Virus record (IMG/VR): IMGVR_UViG_3300044638_008662 | Span: 1 to 30,374 of that record | Source: a virus | Length of the DNA: 30,374 nt | Reading direction: 5' to 3' (one strand) | Shown: positions 1-9,227 of the stretch, in pieces | Numbering within the stretch: position 1 is the first letter of the stretch | How the letters are laid out: every line of letters starts with the position of its first letter | Made by a program: the position numbers and the translations under genes | The notes under the pieces: model-generated | Told to the model about the DNA's origin: nothing | What the model saw: the letters and a program-made list of their open reading frames with translations, nothing else | Database searches by the model: none

Positions 1-1178
1 GGGTTAATATACTTAATATACCAAGAATTTTGTTGCCCCCTTATTTTTTCAAAATAATCTTTAAGGTACTTACCATAAGTTGTTGCGTCTGTTAATGGTT
101 GTAAATCTGCTTTGTTTTTAAATTCATTTAATATATCCTGCTCTAAATGTTGTAGTTTGTATGCCATTTCAGCAACAGTCAACTCAGGAAAATCTATAGG
201 AATTAAACCTTTTTGTTTGTATTCAGCATACAATTCTTTAATTTTTTGATATCCTTTTTCAGAAACGGTTTCAATACTTGTTTCTGAATCTGAAATCGTT
301 GAATCTCCAATAAGGTTTCCTTCTTGAAGAGTTTGGTTTACCACCACACTATTTTGTAAACTGATATCACTCTGGGTTATATTAAAAGTTTTACTGTACA
401 TGTGCGGTGTTGCAATCAAGTGCCCAATTGAGAGTTCATTCAAGATGTTGTATTTATACCCAAAAAACGTTAGAGATACTTGGTAATTACCACTGAACGT
501 ATTAAACCTTGCTGTGAATTTCTGTAAATTAAGTTGGTATCTGATTGCTTGTCCATACCATCCTTTAACTGTCAAATAAAAAGGGGGATAAGGTAAATTG
601 AAGAATGCAGCATATGGTGACTGGTCTCCAGATTCGAACAAAGCTTTACCTTGCACATCTTCTAATTCTATTGTCACTTTCGGTATAAAAGAAAGTGAAG
701 TTTCAATTATAATACTAGTAATTCCTAACAATCCAGTATCAATTACTCGGCCTCTATTATCTGTTGCAGTAAATTGTTTATAAAACTTTGTACCTTCTTG
801 GTTATTACTGACAACACTTTCAAATCTTTGCGTTCTAGCTTTGCCTTGATTTGAATTTAAGCCAGTCAAATCATCATAATAACCGGTGCTTAAAAATTCA
901 TCGTCGTTTGGTTTCAAAAAATTTATTGAAGCGATTGATATTGTTCTGAGATTATCTTGGGGACTTCCTCCTATGGCAAGTTTAGTTCTTGGTAAAACTG
1001 ACGCTTCTAAATTAGCATACATAACAAGATTTTCGTGGTCAACCACTCTATCTTCAATAATAGCTTTACCACCTGGACCAATACGCGTAGTTTTATTCGG
1101 GTCAACTAAAATAATATTACTATAATCTGCTTCAACATAAATGTTACCAGAATTCTCACCATAAATGCTATCTGCCAT
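1..1178 (-). CDS. Baseplate structural protein, partial (C-terminus outside window)
   Basis: An open frame of about 392 codons runs from an ATG at 1178 to the window edge with no stop, so the C-terminus is missing. The protein begins MADSIYGENSGNIYVEADYS. Its middle contains conserved-looking runs such as IELEDVQGKALFESGDQSPY and FNLPYPPFYLTVKGWYGQA, which I associate with baseplate/tail proteins of T4-like phages, though I cannot name a T4 counterpart. No signal peptide or membrane segment is seen. The start overlaps the stop of the upstream LysM protein by 11 bases, so the two are probably translationally coupled. The position, last in a run of baseplate genes, supports a virion role. Baseplate assignment is inference from motif memory and context; the exact subunit is unknown. 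Confidence 0.7.
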   Translation of the reverse strand, partial: MADSIYGENSGNIYVEADYSNIILVDPNKTTRIGPGGKAIIEDRVVDHENLVMYANLEASVLPRTKLAIGGSPQDNLRTISIASINFLKPNDDEFLSTGYYDDLTGLNSNQGKARTQRFESVVSNNQEGTKFYKQFTATDNRGRVIDTGLLGITSIIIETSLSFIPKVTIELEDVQGKALFESGDQSPYAAFFNLPYPPFYLTVKGWYGQAIRYQLNLQKFTARFNTFSGNYQVSLTFFGYKYNILNELSIGHLIATPHMYSKTFNITQSDISLQNSVVVNQTLQEGNLIGDSTISDSETSIETVSEKGYQKIKELYAEYKQKGLIPIDFPELTVAEMAYKLQHLEQDILNEFKNKADLQPLTDATTYGKYLKDYFEKIRGQQNSWYIKYIN

Positions 1179-1491
1179 AATAATAAAAATAATTTTCCAC
1201 CGCTAGTTTATAATCCTGTAATGAAGTTATCAAAGGATATGGAATATTCAATACCGCCCCGTCAAATATATTATTTTCCAATCCCCCAAATTGTGGATTA
1301 GCTTGCAATATTAACCAAGAAAAAAAAGGTGTATTATAATATTCTTGAGATACGGTGTCCAATCTACTTCTACCAACTTTATAAACAAAAATTCTATCAG
1401 AGGGTTTTGGTGGCAGTGCAACAAATGGAACCACACTTGTTTCTCCATTTATTTGAAAAGGGGAATATCTATTGTAATAATTAAACGCCAT
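1168..1491 (-). CDS. LysM-type baseplate wedge protein (gp53-like)
   Basis: This is a 107-residue protein. After a short N-terminal segment it carries a LysM-like fold, roughly residues 35-95: FVYKVGRSRLDTVSQEYYNT, then FFSWLILQANPQ, then VLNIPYPL. This pattern (a Y-x-V start, an I/V-x-x-x-Y-Y turn, a W/L-I-x-x-A-N-P run and an I-P-x-P-L end) is typical of the LysM domain in T4 gp53 and in related baseplate proteins of contractile injection systems. In T4, gp53 joins baseplate wedges. The gene lies 2 bases after the stop of the 1684-residue protein and overlaps the next gene by 11 bases, a tight operon. It could instead be a small peptidoglycan-binding LysM protein, but the absence of a lytic domain and the baseplate context favour the structural role. 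Confidence 0.75.
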   Translation of the reverse strand: MAFNYYNRYSPFQINGETSVVPFVALPPKPSDRIFVYKVGRSRLDTVSQEYYNTPFFSWLILQANPQFGGLENNIFDGAVLNIPYPLITSLQDYKLAVENYFYYYGR

Positions 1492-1493
1492 TG

Positions 1494-4400
1494 TTATAAA
1501 AGTTGTGCTTTACCTATAATAACATTACCTAAAGATGTTGTCCATGAAGTAACATTAGTATCAATGTTATTTTTATTACCTAAATTCTTTATAAGCTCTA
1601 TTTGTTCTGATTGAGGTTGTAAATTTGTTTCATAAGTGAAAACTCTTTCCTTATTTAAATTAATTTGGGTAAAATTTAAAAAGTTTTTCAATTCTGACGT
1701 TTGAAAGTCCGTTAAAAATTCATTTGTTGCACCATTCTCTAATTGATATACTGGCCTTGCAAGCCCTTTCCAATAATTGTCAAAACTTGCTTCAACTTGT
1801 TGGAAAGTAACGTTTCCTAGAACTGAGGTATTATCCCTTAAATTTCCTATTATTGCGTTTTTAAAAGTGTTATACTTATTTTCATCAATAACCTGTTGAG
1901 ATAAAATAAAGTATTGGCGCGCGTTTGATACCGGTTCCCAAAAATCACTTTCAGTAAATGGTATAAAAACTTTGGTCTTTATTGTTTGCTCTTCATTCGG
2001 CGTTGTAGCAAGGAACCCGGTATAGGATTTTCCACTTATGTTTGCGGTATACTCATTTTCAATTGCAATTTCAAAGGAATTTAACGCTGAAACTATAATA
2101 CCCAAATCTGAAACTAATTCATCTAATGTGTTATTAACTCCAGCGGACGCTGGAGAAACTTCTGTTGTACCAGAAATGTCAATAACAACTACGTTTCCAT
2201 CAGTTCTTTGGAATCCATCAGTTCCTTGAGTTGGGTCTACATTGAATAGGAGGACATTTGCTCTAGATAGAGTTTGAATATACGAAGTTTGAACATCAAC
2301 AATGTTTTGAAGAATGCTAGTAGCGCCATTTTGGAATTCACCTCTGTAGCTGTTAATAAAATCTTTGTAATTATTTTTAATTACTCTAATCGTTTTGTTA
2401 GAGAAAAAACCTACCTGTTCATTCAAATATGTAATGTAACCTTCTGAATTGTTATCTATGTCGTCAATAAAAGCAGAAAATACATCGTTAACATCTTTTT
2501 CGAATGTTGATGGCTTACCAAATAGAGGTACGCCGTTCCCTAAATTGTCAGCCAACATTTGACCTTCCCTGTATCTCCTGTTGAAACTAAATTGTTGTCT
2601 TACAGCGTTATTGTACTGCAAATTTAAATCACGTATTTTATTATTGATAGTTGCAAAATAGTTTTGAGTTTCCCCAACAACACTAGTCATATAATCTTTA
2701 TATTGTATTGTCCCAACATTTCCATTAGGTGTATTTGTTGTTGTTAACACTTTACCAATAAACTCTAAATTACTTTTCGGTTGCGTGTTAGTTGCCTGGT
2801 TAATTGTTGGTGGTGGGGTTTTGAGGTTCAGTTGGTCCAGGAATTGTTGGTCAATAACTTTGTAACTATCATCGGTGGCGTCAGCTCTATCATCGTAAAT
2901 TTCTGTGTTAGCATAGTAATTAAACGAAAGTGCGTTTTGCAATTTATCAACAGATTCTTTTAAACCTTGGCCTCCCACAAATTGAAACGATAGTGTGATG
3001 TTTGCTATCATTGGTTGAACACCTATGCCTTCAGGATTTAAATCTAAATCTTCATAGGTAATGTTTAGGTTGTCCGGTATTATTTTAGAGTGGAAAAAAT
3101 CACCAACTCTAAGGATTAATACTGGTGGGGTGCCAAAAGAGGTATTTACAGCATTGTTGTACTGTAATGTACTTCCTCCTTGATTATCAACTTGAACTGT
3201 AGGAATTGTATCCCCTGGGCGCATGCATTGCTGCAAAAAAGTTAATCTAGAATTCAATCCCTCTGGTGTTATTGAGTGAAAGGCCGGATGGAAAAATTTG
3301 AGTTTTTCTCTCAAACTATCATAAACCATCGGGGTGTCTTGTTTGATAACTTCAAAGTAATCACATTCAGAGAGCAAACTTCTCAAAACTCTCTTAGTGA
3401 TGTTATCTCTAAACACGGTCTCTTCAACAACCTCGGTAACAGGTTTTTTTGCTCTTCTTTGTTCAATAATTTGTTCATCGAAAAATGGTATTTCTTCTGG
3501 AACATCAACATCCACTGGTGCTGGTGACGAAACAAAATTAATGCTTTTGATAATGGTTCTTCTGCACGCCATGGCGTTAACAGTGTAAACTTGTGCATCG
3601 TTGGACAATCGGTCCTGTTCCGAGGATGAACAGTCAAAAGTATTAAAAGTTTGAGCATTTTCCCCCACAGGCGACACTTTCAATTCTGAGACGTTTTCAC
3701 CTAAGGTTGAATCGGTGTTTAGGGTTAATTGTTTCGGGTAATAAGTACTAAGATTGCCTATACTCAAAATATATTTTACAGCAGATTCCATTCGTCTAAC
3801 AGACAGTTCCTTATTATATTCGGGTGTTTGAGGATTCGAAGCACTGCTTTCGAGTTCTATAAAACAAGAGGCATTTGGGTCGTTACCCAAATCTTCACTC
3901 AATTTCAGTAACATTTCTTCAATTTTATTTTTGTTACCTTCAACAACCTGAGTGAAAAAAGCACTAACTTGGTCCGCTTGGTTGAATTTTGCAGCCTTTG
4001 TTTTGTAAAAATCTTTATTTGTACTAGTAACATAACTGTTGTAATACACTAAAAAATTATCAACTGTTATTCTTGGTTTTGGAATGTCATTATCAAAATA
4101 TAAACCGTATTGTTGTATAGCCGGGTAATCGTATCCTGTGGGTAGTCCTGCGTTTTGTGCCGCTGAGGTGCCTCCAGCCCCTTGAGTACCACCATCAGTA
4201 GTGTTAAAACCACCAGTTTGAATCGTTCTTACGTAATATTCAACATCTTCTCCAGGTACATTTTTTGTCTGAAGTCTTTGTTGAATTTCAAAAATATCAT
4301 TTGGGTTGACCGTGTAATATTTTCTAGCAAGCTCATATAAGTCGTATTTTCTACAACCAGCAAAAAAAGAATCCAAAATATCATCAGCTCTTTGTCTAAT

Positions 4401-6548
4401 GTTGGTATCATTAAGAACTCTGTTGACTAACATATTCAATACTGATGGGTGGTCAACAACAATCTTCCAACTCAACGAACCTGAACGAGAACTGTTTGAA
4501 TAGGTAAATACAGGTTCTGGTCTACCGATAAAATCTGTTTGTTTAAAACTTGCTCTAGTACTTTCACTAAATGTTAAACCATATGGTGGAAACCACATAA
4601 CTCGGCCTCCGTTCGGGCCTCTTTCACAAACAGGTAAATCAGCCACAGTATAACCTGGTCTATTTGAAGTTCTCCAGGCAAGGTTTTCAAGAGAAAACAT
4701 GTATTTTTTCGCATAACCATTTGGACCGCCTATAATGTTTGTTGAATCCTGGCCACCTTCTCTTTTGTTTGGGGCAATGTTTAAATTATAAGTCTTGTCG
4801 AAAATTGAATAAGAAAATCTTCTTCCTTCGGTTGTAATACCATCAACTTTTTGCAAATCATTATATTGCAAATAAGGAGTATCTTTTTGAAAAATTCTGC
4901 AGTACTCTACACCAACTTCGGCACCTATTGCCCCAACATATCTTTTTACTTTTGAACCCTTGGTAATTTCTTTATATCCATCATTGAAAACTTTAGATAC
5001 TTGGTCAATGGCATTACCCACGTGTTGAAGTCTTCTTCCACCTCTTGGTTGGGAATCAATAATCCTTTGGGTATCGTCCATAATAGACCCCTGTCTGAAT
5101 TCAAACTCAGTTGATTCAGTGGGTTGGTAAGCCGACGGCCTAAAATCTGGGTCTTCAGCAACAGGGTCACCACCCTGTCCAACAAATTTACCAGCATTGC
5201 CTTTAAATTTTGGAGATACCCAAGTAAATCCTCCAACAATATCACCACCACTACTATATGTTGGTCCATTGGCCCCGAGGTTTAAGGCTTGGCCAGGACC
5301 TTCATATAATTGAGCCAATTCTTGAGGTCCATATACTGGGGCTTGAATTTCACGTCCAAACTGGTCAACGGGCACATCTCCAGATGGTGAAAATACTTGA
5401 CTAGGTTCTGACTTGACACTACCAATATAGTATTCACCATTATTGGTATTTCTTCCTTGCAGAGCTCCAGCTACTCTATCAAAAATTGGTCTATCATAAC
5501 CTGGCTTGTAAAGGTTATAATCAATGTTTTTAAAAAGTTGTGACCTTTGTCCCCCTCCAGTATTTTCTAAAAATAATATTGAGCCCCTTAAATTTGATTG
5601 CGAATTTAATCTGGCAAAAAATCTCCCAAGTCCTGCTGCGGCATTTGGCCCTAGAAATGCAGAAGCAAGTTGTTGTCCGGTTGTTGGTATTCTGCTGTTT
5701 ATTTGTGAGTCAAAATAGTTTCCTGGTATAACAGAAAAAGGAGCGTATGAACCTGAAATTCTATTCAATAAACCAGCAGCAGCACCCACAATGGTTGAAC
5801 CCTCCGTGATATTCCAGTTTGGCTCTAACAGAGGTACTCTACCATTGATGAACGCCAGAATGTCTTCCCCCCCGTTTACATTCAAGAAATTAGCACGCCC
5901 ACGAGTGTTGTTTCTAATCTGCTGTGCAATGTTGTATTCAATCTGCCTTCTAAGTGATGTGGCACCTAGTTTAGCCAAAAACGAATCACTCGATAATAAT
6001 CCATCAGAACCTTGCGGGTCTGGATTTAACATTATACCAATTAGAGGATAGGATGAAGGATTAAAATTCGGATATGGTTGTGCATTTGTGGAACGACCAT
6101 TATTCTGTGTAAGAATTTCTAATGAACCAAAAAATTCAGCTGAATCCGTTAACTGGTCGGTACTAGCATAAGCATTAAGAGGTTTCCATGCTGGAGCTAT
6201 TCCTGGAAATCCTACTTGAGCAGCAGAAAACCCTTCATCAATAATATTAGCATCTTGGAATCCATACTCCCCTTCGTTGCTATTTGTGTTCTGTAAAGCG
6301 CCAATATAAGGTACTTGTTTGTACCCTCCCTCAGCACCGTATTGGTTTAAGGGATAAAGTAAATTGGCAAGAATTGGTGTATCTATTAGGGAATCGTCAG
6401 TGTCAACTGGGGACAAATCCCTTTGAATAGTTTCGTAGTTATAAGGGGGGTCTGGTATTTTTGGTGATTTTTTGTAAGGTACTAAATTTCTTACTACAAG
6501 TTTTTTTCTGAAAACTTCTGAACTAGGGAAATCTAGTGGGCTTGCCAT
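1494..6548 (-). CDS. Giant baseplate/tail protein (1684 aa) with an OmpA-like segment
   Basis: One frame of 1684 codons starts at an ATG at 6548 behind an A-rich leader. The first 450 residues are Gly/Asn/Pro-rich and low in recognisable motifs. Residues about 650-705 hold MWFPPYGLTFSES followed by FIGRPEPVFTYSNSSRSGSL, a pattern recurrent in phage baseplate proteins. Residues about 885-930 hold FIELESSASNPQTPEYNKEL followed by SVRRMESAVKYIL, which resembles the peptidoglycan-contacting C-terminal fold of OmpA/MotB (glycine/alanine-serine turn, N-x-x-L-S-x-R-R helix). A later part, about residues 1090-1115, has SITPEGLNSRLTFLQQCMRP, another run I associate with tail proteins. No membrane segments are seen. 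It lies between the tape-measure candidate and the LysM protein. A baseplate role is likely; no single T4 homologue is evident and the length exceeds T4 baseplate proteins such as gp7. Confidence 0.7.
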   Translation of the reverse strand: MASPLDFPSSEVFRKKLVVRNLVPYKKSPKIPDPPYNYETIQRDLSPVDTDDSLIDTPILANLLYPLNQYGAEGGYKQVPYIGALQNTNSNEGEYGFQDANIIDEGFSAAQVGFPGIAPAWKPLNAYASTDQLTDSAEFFGSLEILTQNNGRSTNAQPYPNFNPSSYPLIGIMLNPDPQGSDGLLSSDSFLAKLGATSLRRQIEYNIAQQIRNNTRGRANFLNVNGGEDILAFINGRVPLLEPNWNITEGSTIVGAAAGLLNRISGSYAPFSVIPGNYFDSQINSRIPTTGQQLASAFLGPNAAAGLGRFFARLNSQSNLRGSILFLENTGGGQRSQLFKNIDYNLYKPGYDRPIFDRVAGALQGRNTNNGEYYIGSVKSEPSQVFSPSGDVPVDQFGREIQAPVYGPQELAQLYEGPGQALNLGANGPTYSSGGDIVGGFTWVSPKFKGNAGKFVGQGGDPVAEDPDFRPSAYQPTESTEFEFRQGSIMDDTQRIIDSQPRGGRRLQHVGNAIDQVSKVFNDGYKEITKGSKVKRYVGAIGAEVGVEYCRIFQKDTPYLQYNDLQKVDGITTEGRRFSYSIFDKTYNLNIAPNKREGGQDSTNIIGGPNGYAKKYMFSLENLAWRTSNRPGYTVADLPVCERGPNGGRVMWFPPYGLTFSESTRASFKQTDFIGRPEPVFTYSNSSRSGSLSWKIVVDHPSVLNMLVNRVLNDTNIRQRADDILDSFFAGCRKYDLYELARKYYTVNPNDIFEIQQRLQTKNVPGEDVEYYVRTIQTGGFNTTDGGTQGAGGTSAAQNAGLPTGYDYPAIQQYGLYFDNDIPKPRITVDNFLVYYNSYVTSTNKDFYKTKAAKFNQADQVSAFFTQVVEGNKNKIEEMLLKLSEDLGNDPNASCFIELESSASNPQTPEYNKELSVRRMESAVKYILSIGNLSTYYPKQLTLNTDSTLGENVSELKVSPVGENAQTFNTFDCSSSEQDRLSNDAQVYTVNAMACRRTIIKSINFVSSPAPVDVDVPEEIPFFDEQIIEQRRAKKPVTEVVEETVFRDNITKRVLRSLLSECDYFEVIKQDTPMVYDSLREKLKFFHPAFHSITPEGLNSRLTFLQQCMRPGDTIPTVQVDNQGGSTLQYNNAVNTSFGTPPVLILRVGDFFHSKIIPDNLNITYEDLDLNPEGIGVQPMIANITLSFQFVGGQGLKESVDKLQNALSFNYYANTEIYDDRADATDDSYKVIDQQFLDQLNLKTPPPTINQATNTQPKSNLEFIGKVLTTTNTPNGNVGTIQYKDYMTSVVGETQNYFATINNKIRDLNLQYNNAVRQQFSFNRRYREGQMLADNLGNGVPLFGKPSTFEKDVNDVFSAFIDDIDNNSEGYITYLNEQVGFFSNKTIRVIKNNYKDFINSYRGEFQNGATSILQNIVDVQTSYIQTLSRANVLLFNVDPTQGTDGFQRTDGNVVVIDISGTTEVSPASAGVNNTLDELVSDLGIIVSALNSFEIAIENEYTANISGKSYTGFLATTPNEEQTIKTKVFIPFTESDFWEPVSNARQYFILSQQVIDENKYNTFKNAIIGNLRDNTSVLGNVTFQQVEASFDNYWKGLARPVYQLENGATNEFLTDFQTSELKNFLNFTQINLNKERVFTYETNLQPQSEQIELIKNLGNKNNIDTNVTSWTTSLGNVIIGKAQLL

Positions 6549-6563
6549 TATAACTTTTTATTG

Positions 6564-6570
6564 ATAAATA
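6564..6570 (-). promoter_or_regulatory. TATTTAT box upstream of the giant baseplate gene
   Basis: The sense strand reads ACTTCTATTTATCAAT, with the box ending 15 bases before the start codon at 6548. The flanking ACTTC is identical to that at the next box upstream (8326-8332). It is one of nine sense-oriented copies preceding genes in this window. A candidate phage promoter element by inference. Confidence 0.45.
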
Positions 6571-6578
6571 GAAGTTTA

Positions 6579-8309
6579 TTATTTTTTTTCTAAGGGTTTG
6601 ATTAGTCCCTCTGACATCCCTTTGATAATCTTAAACATTTGTGTCTGTACTTCTGGGTTGTTAAAAATGTTAAATACTTGTTGCTCTGTTAAGTTTGATG
6701 GGGAATCCACCTTTATATTAATTGTTCCTCCAACAGCAACTTGTCCAGAAATTGTAGTTTGACCTCTTTGGGTTTGTTGCCTTTGGTGTTCTTCCCAGCT
6801 TGGATATCTGTTATCAGGAGTTGTACCTAGAACATTTTGAAATTTTTCCCCTCTCTCAGTTACTTTATTAAAACTTTCTATTACGTTATTCAATCTTGTT
6901 GCCATATTTAAATCAATGCTTTCGTTCATAACACTATTAAGCAACTCATTTTTAACCTCTTCTAATGTCGAATTACCCATTATAAAATTATTTGCAACTT
7001 CACCAAGCTTATCACCTACACCTTCAAAAGCTTCTCTAAATTCTTTAGTTGCCGGAATTTGATTTTCACCACCATAGGCTTCATTGGTAAATTCTTTGAA
7101 ACCGTCTCTCAAAGTTTCAATACCTCGTACTAAACCCGTTTGACCAGCAAGTGCATAGCCTAAACTCATTGGAAGTGCTGCTATGCCTCTTTCTATTAAT
7201 TTGTCGGTATCTAGTTGTGCTCTTGCCAAATCTTCCATGGTTTTTGGCCTGTTTGCTTGTTGTAATTTTATCTGCTCAAACTGAGCTTGTGATAAATTTT
7301 CTAACGCTTGAGTTTGTTTTTTTCCTGTTTCATCCTCAAATTCAACATAAAATTTTCTATCATCACCCATTTTGGCCATGTTGGCTACAAGCATTTTGTC
7401 TTCTTCACTTCCTTGTATACCAAACGAAATTTGGCTGAGTCTTCTATCCATTTCTTGAGCGGCTATAGCAGTTTTTGTCATATTTTCATAACTAAGACCT
7501 GTTTCTGAGGCAATTTCTTTCAGAAGACGAATACTTCCTGGATTGATTCTAAAATTCCCCGTGGCTTCATCAAAGTATGTGAACTGTTTGGACATTTCAA
7601 TTATCGAATCTTGTAAACCTCCGGGGTCGTTAATGGATTTATCCATTAAAACAAAAGGGTCCACCAAATCCCCAGAAGCAACACCAAGTCTTTGAAATGC
7701 CGCAGCCATTTTAATTGCCCCATCTGGATTCATTACATCATCCGCAAATTTAACGGTTTGTCCCATGTCAAAACGTAACATAGAAGCCTGTGCCGCCATT
7801 TTAGTAAATCCGAGTACCCCTCCTTCAAAGTTAAACCGGTTCATGTCTTCCATTCTTGTTAAGACGGATTCCATAACTGTTCTTGCATTTAAACCCAAAG
7901 ATTGTATGTAATCAATCGATTCTTTGGTGGTTTCAGCAATGTCGGACATTTCAACTCCGATTATTGCAAAATTTTCAGTGAGCTTTTCGCTTGAAGTTCC
8001 AAGGTATGTAGCTGTGGCAAAAATTTCTTTAACAGTTTCACCTGTAGCAACAACATTTCTTCTTGAACCTTCAGCTATTTTTGCAATTGTATCACTGATG
8101 TCACTAGCTTGACCCCCTAATCTTACAAAATCCGCTACGTTGTCCGATACAACTTCAGCGAATTCTAAGTAACGCGTTCTGGTTTCACCAAAGCTTCTAT
8201 TAATATCGGAAATACCATCCTGGATTCTTCCAATGTTACCTATAATATCTGCTGATTCACCAAGGAATTTCTTGAATGCTTCATCTTCCAAATTTGGATT
8301 ATCGGCCAT
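6579..8309 (-). CDS. Tail tape-measure/baseplate-hub protein candidate (gp29-like)
   Basis: The 576-residue protein is rich in Ala, Met, Glu, Asp and Gln and appears largely helical, with long amphipathic stretches (for example residues 1-130 and 150-330). One mildly hydrophobic stretch, AALPMSLGYALAGQTGLVRG, lies near residue 380. These are traits of tape-measure proteins, which fix tail length and are ejected with the DNA. Its length nearly equals that of T4 gp29 (590 aa), and it sits directly downstream of the gp26-type chaperone ORF and its out-of-frame extension, the usual order of chaperone then tape measure. The C-terminus (residues about 515-576) turns into a beta-rich, Gly-containing segment and a charged end. 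No sequence motif identifies it outright, so the call rests on composition, length and position. Translation starts at ATG 8309, 16 bases after a TATTTAT box. Confidence 0.6.
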   Translation of the reverse strand: MADNPNLEDEAFKKFLGESADIIGNIGRIQDGISDINRSFGETRTRYLEFAEVVSDNVADFVRLGGQASDISDTIAKIAEGSRRNVVATGETVKEIFATATYLGTSSEKLTENFAIIGVEMSDIAETTKESIDYIQSLGLNARTVMESVLTRMEDMNRFNFEGGVLGFTKMAAQASMLRFDMGQTVKFADDVMNPDGAIKMAAAFQRLGVASGDLVDPFVLMDKSINDPGGLQDSIIEMSKQFTYFDEATGNFRINPGSIRLLKEIASETGLSYENMTKTAIAAQEMDRRLSQISFGIQGSEEDKMLVANMAKMGDDRKFYVEFEDETGKKQTQALENLSQAQFEQIKLQQANRPKTMEDLARAQLDTDKLIERGIAALPMSLGYALAGQTGLVRGIETLRDGFKEFTNEAYGGENQIPATKEFREAFEGVGDKLGEVANNFIMGNSTLEEVKNELLNSVMNESIDLNMATRLNNVIESFNKVTERGEKFQNVLGTTPDNRYPSWEEHQRQQTQRGQTTISGQVAVGGTINIKVDSPSNLTEQQVFNIFNNPEVQTQMFKIIKGMSEGLIKPLEKK

Positions 8310-8325
8310 ACAATTTGTTTACAAT

Positions 8326-8332
8326 ATAAATA
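8326..8332 (-). promoter_or_regulatory. TATTTAT box upstream of the tape-measure candidate
   Basis: Sense ACTTCTATTTATATTG, ending 16 bases before ATG 8309 and lying in the 32-base gap after the small chaperone-extension ORF. It shares ACTTCTATTTAT (12 bases) exactly with the box before the 1684-residue gene. Candidate promoter element, inferred from recurrence. Confidence 0.45.
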
Positions 8333-8341
8333 GAAGTGGAA

Positions 8342-8506
8342 TTATTTTTTATCTTTTTCTTCCACCCACTTATTCAACATATATTTGCGAATAAATATTG
8401 GCATTCCCATAAAATCAGAATAAGAAATATTGAATAGTTGGGAAAGGTAATAATATTCATCTATTTGATTCTGCCGGTAATCAGAAGAAAGGGCGAAAAA
8501 AGTCAA
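8342..8506 (-). CDS. Out-of-frame extension or overlapping partner of the tail chaperone
   Basis: A short frame, +1 relative to the gp26-like gene, opens after a TGA and runs through that gene's stop to a TAA at 8342-8344. From a TTG at 8506 it gives 54 residues, including FFALSSDYRQNQIDEYYYLS and SYSDFMGMPIFIRKYMLNKW. The M-P-x-x-x-R-K-Y ending resembles the C-terminal part of tail-assembly chaperones, where it is normally made by programmed frameshifting (G/GT type). The phase here needs a +1 shift, for which TTTTTTC at 8495-8501 lets tRNA-Phe re-pair perfectly (UUU to UUC). The alternative is independent initiation at the TTG. The frame has no ATG before residue 33. That it is coding is likely from its family-like sequence; the mechanism is inference. 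Confidence 0.6.
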   Translation of the reverse strand: MTFFALSSDYRQNQIDEYYYLSQLFNISYSDFMGMPIFIRKYMLNKWVEEKDKK

Positions 8507-9224
8507 CCCCGAAGCCGACGTTCACAGACAGCTTTTCTCCTGACGGGGCAATAACAACTCGAACCATATCTAGTTTTGGTTCATTTTCAATCATGAATTT
8601 TTTTATGAATTTAGAATCTGCGAGGGGCATAGTTTCTACAAATTTTTGTAATTCTGCCTTGTCTGAAATGCCCTCAACCACAACTATTTCTTTTTGCAAA
8701 CGCCAGGTTCTTGCTGGAGCAATTCTACCTTGGGGATATGTTTCTATTAGATTAGTAATTTCATTACTCTCTCCAAATGATAATGGTTTTAATTTAATAT
8801 TTTTTCCTGTAACTGGAAGTGTTACTGCAAAAAGACCATCTTCGTCTGGAGATATTCCACGTTTTATGTTTAGTTCATCTAATCTTTCCGTAGCTTGAAA
8901 TGATTTTCCAGTTTTTGGGTCTTTCAGATTAAGTTCTATCGTAGGACCAAAAGCTGTATTTCTTAAAAAAATTAATATAGCTTCTATATCTCCTTCAAGT
9001 AATTCTTCAGGTCTAATTCCTGGTTCGTAGATTTTAGCCCTAAGTAAATTTAGGGTCATATCTTTACCCCCAGCGATAAGGATGTTTTCATCACTTGCCG
9101 TTAAATACCCCACCTTGATGGAACCCTTTTTATTTTTATAAAAAATTCCTTGAGAAGGGAGTGGTACTACGTCATGAGGTAGTGAGAAATTCTGTTGTGA
9201 GTAATTTAAAGTTTCTTGGTCCAT
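8481..9224 (-). CDS. Baseplate hub/tape-measure assembly chaperone (gp26-like)
   Basis: The 247-residue protein contains VPLPSQGIFYKNKKGSIKVG and YLTASDENIL near the N-terminus, a run of acidic helices (RPEELLEGDIEAILIFLRNT), and a C-terminal VNVGFGVDFFRPFF. This layout (a P-S-x-G-x-x-Y opening, 'E-D-I/E-N-I-L', a Gly-Glu-x-Asn-Glu-I helix) matches the T4 baseplate protein family that includes gp26, which acts in hub/tape-measure assembly. The length (T4 gp26 is 208 aa) fits. The stop lies inside an overlapping +1 frame that extends to 8342. A strong hairpin terminator ends only 3 bases upstream of its ATG, so its expression is probably reduced relative to the tail tube gene upstream, or depends on read-through. 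Confidence 0.7.
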   Translation of the reverse strand: MDQETLNYSQQNFSLPHDVVPLPSQGIFYKNKKGSIKVGYLTASDENILIAGGKDMTLNLLRAKIYEPGIRPEELLEGDIEAILIFLRNTAFGPTIELNLKDPKTGKSFQATERLDELNIKRGISPDEDGLFAVTLPVTGKNIKLKPLSFGESNEITNLIETYPQGRIAPARTWRLQKEIVVVEGISDKAELQKFVETMPLADSKFIKKFMIENEPKLDMVRVVIAPSGEKLSVNVGFGVDFFRPFF

Positions 9225-9227
9225 AAT

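Noticed and set aside
3276-3658. Overlapping plus- and minus-strand frames inside the giant baseplate gene
   Set aside because: They are out-of-frame readings of a clearly coding region, with no protein character or start signals.
7151-7508. Hydrophobic plus-strand frames within the tape-measure candidate
   Set aside because: Phe/Leu/His-rich sequence typical of antisense reading of an A-rich gene; looks like membrane protein by chance.
8461-8510. Standard -1 frameshift in the chaperone gene
   Set aside because: The -1 frame reaches a TAG about 20 bases past the shared region; only the +1 frame stays open with a sensible protein.
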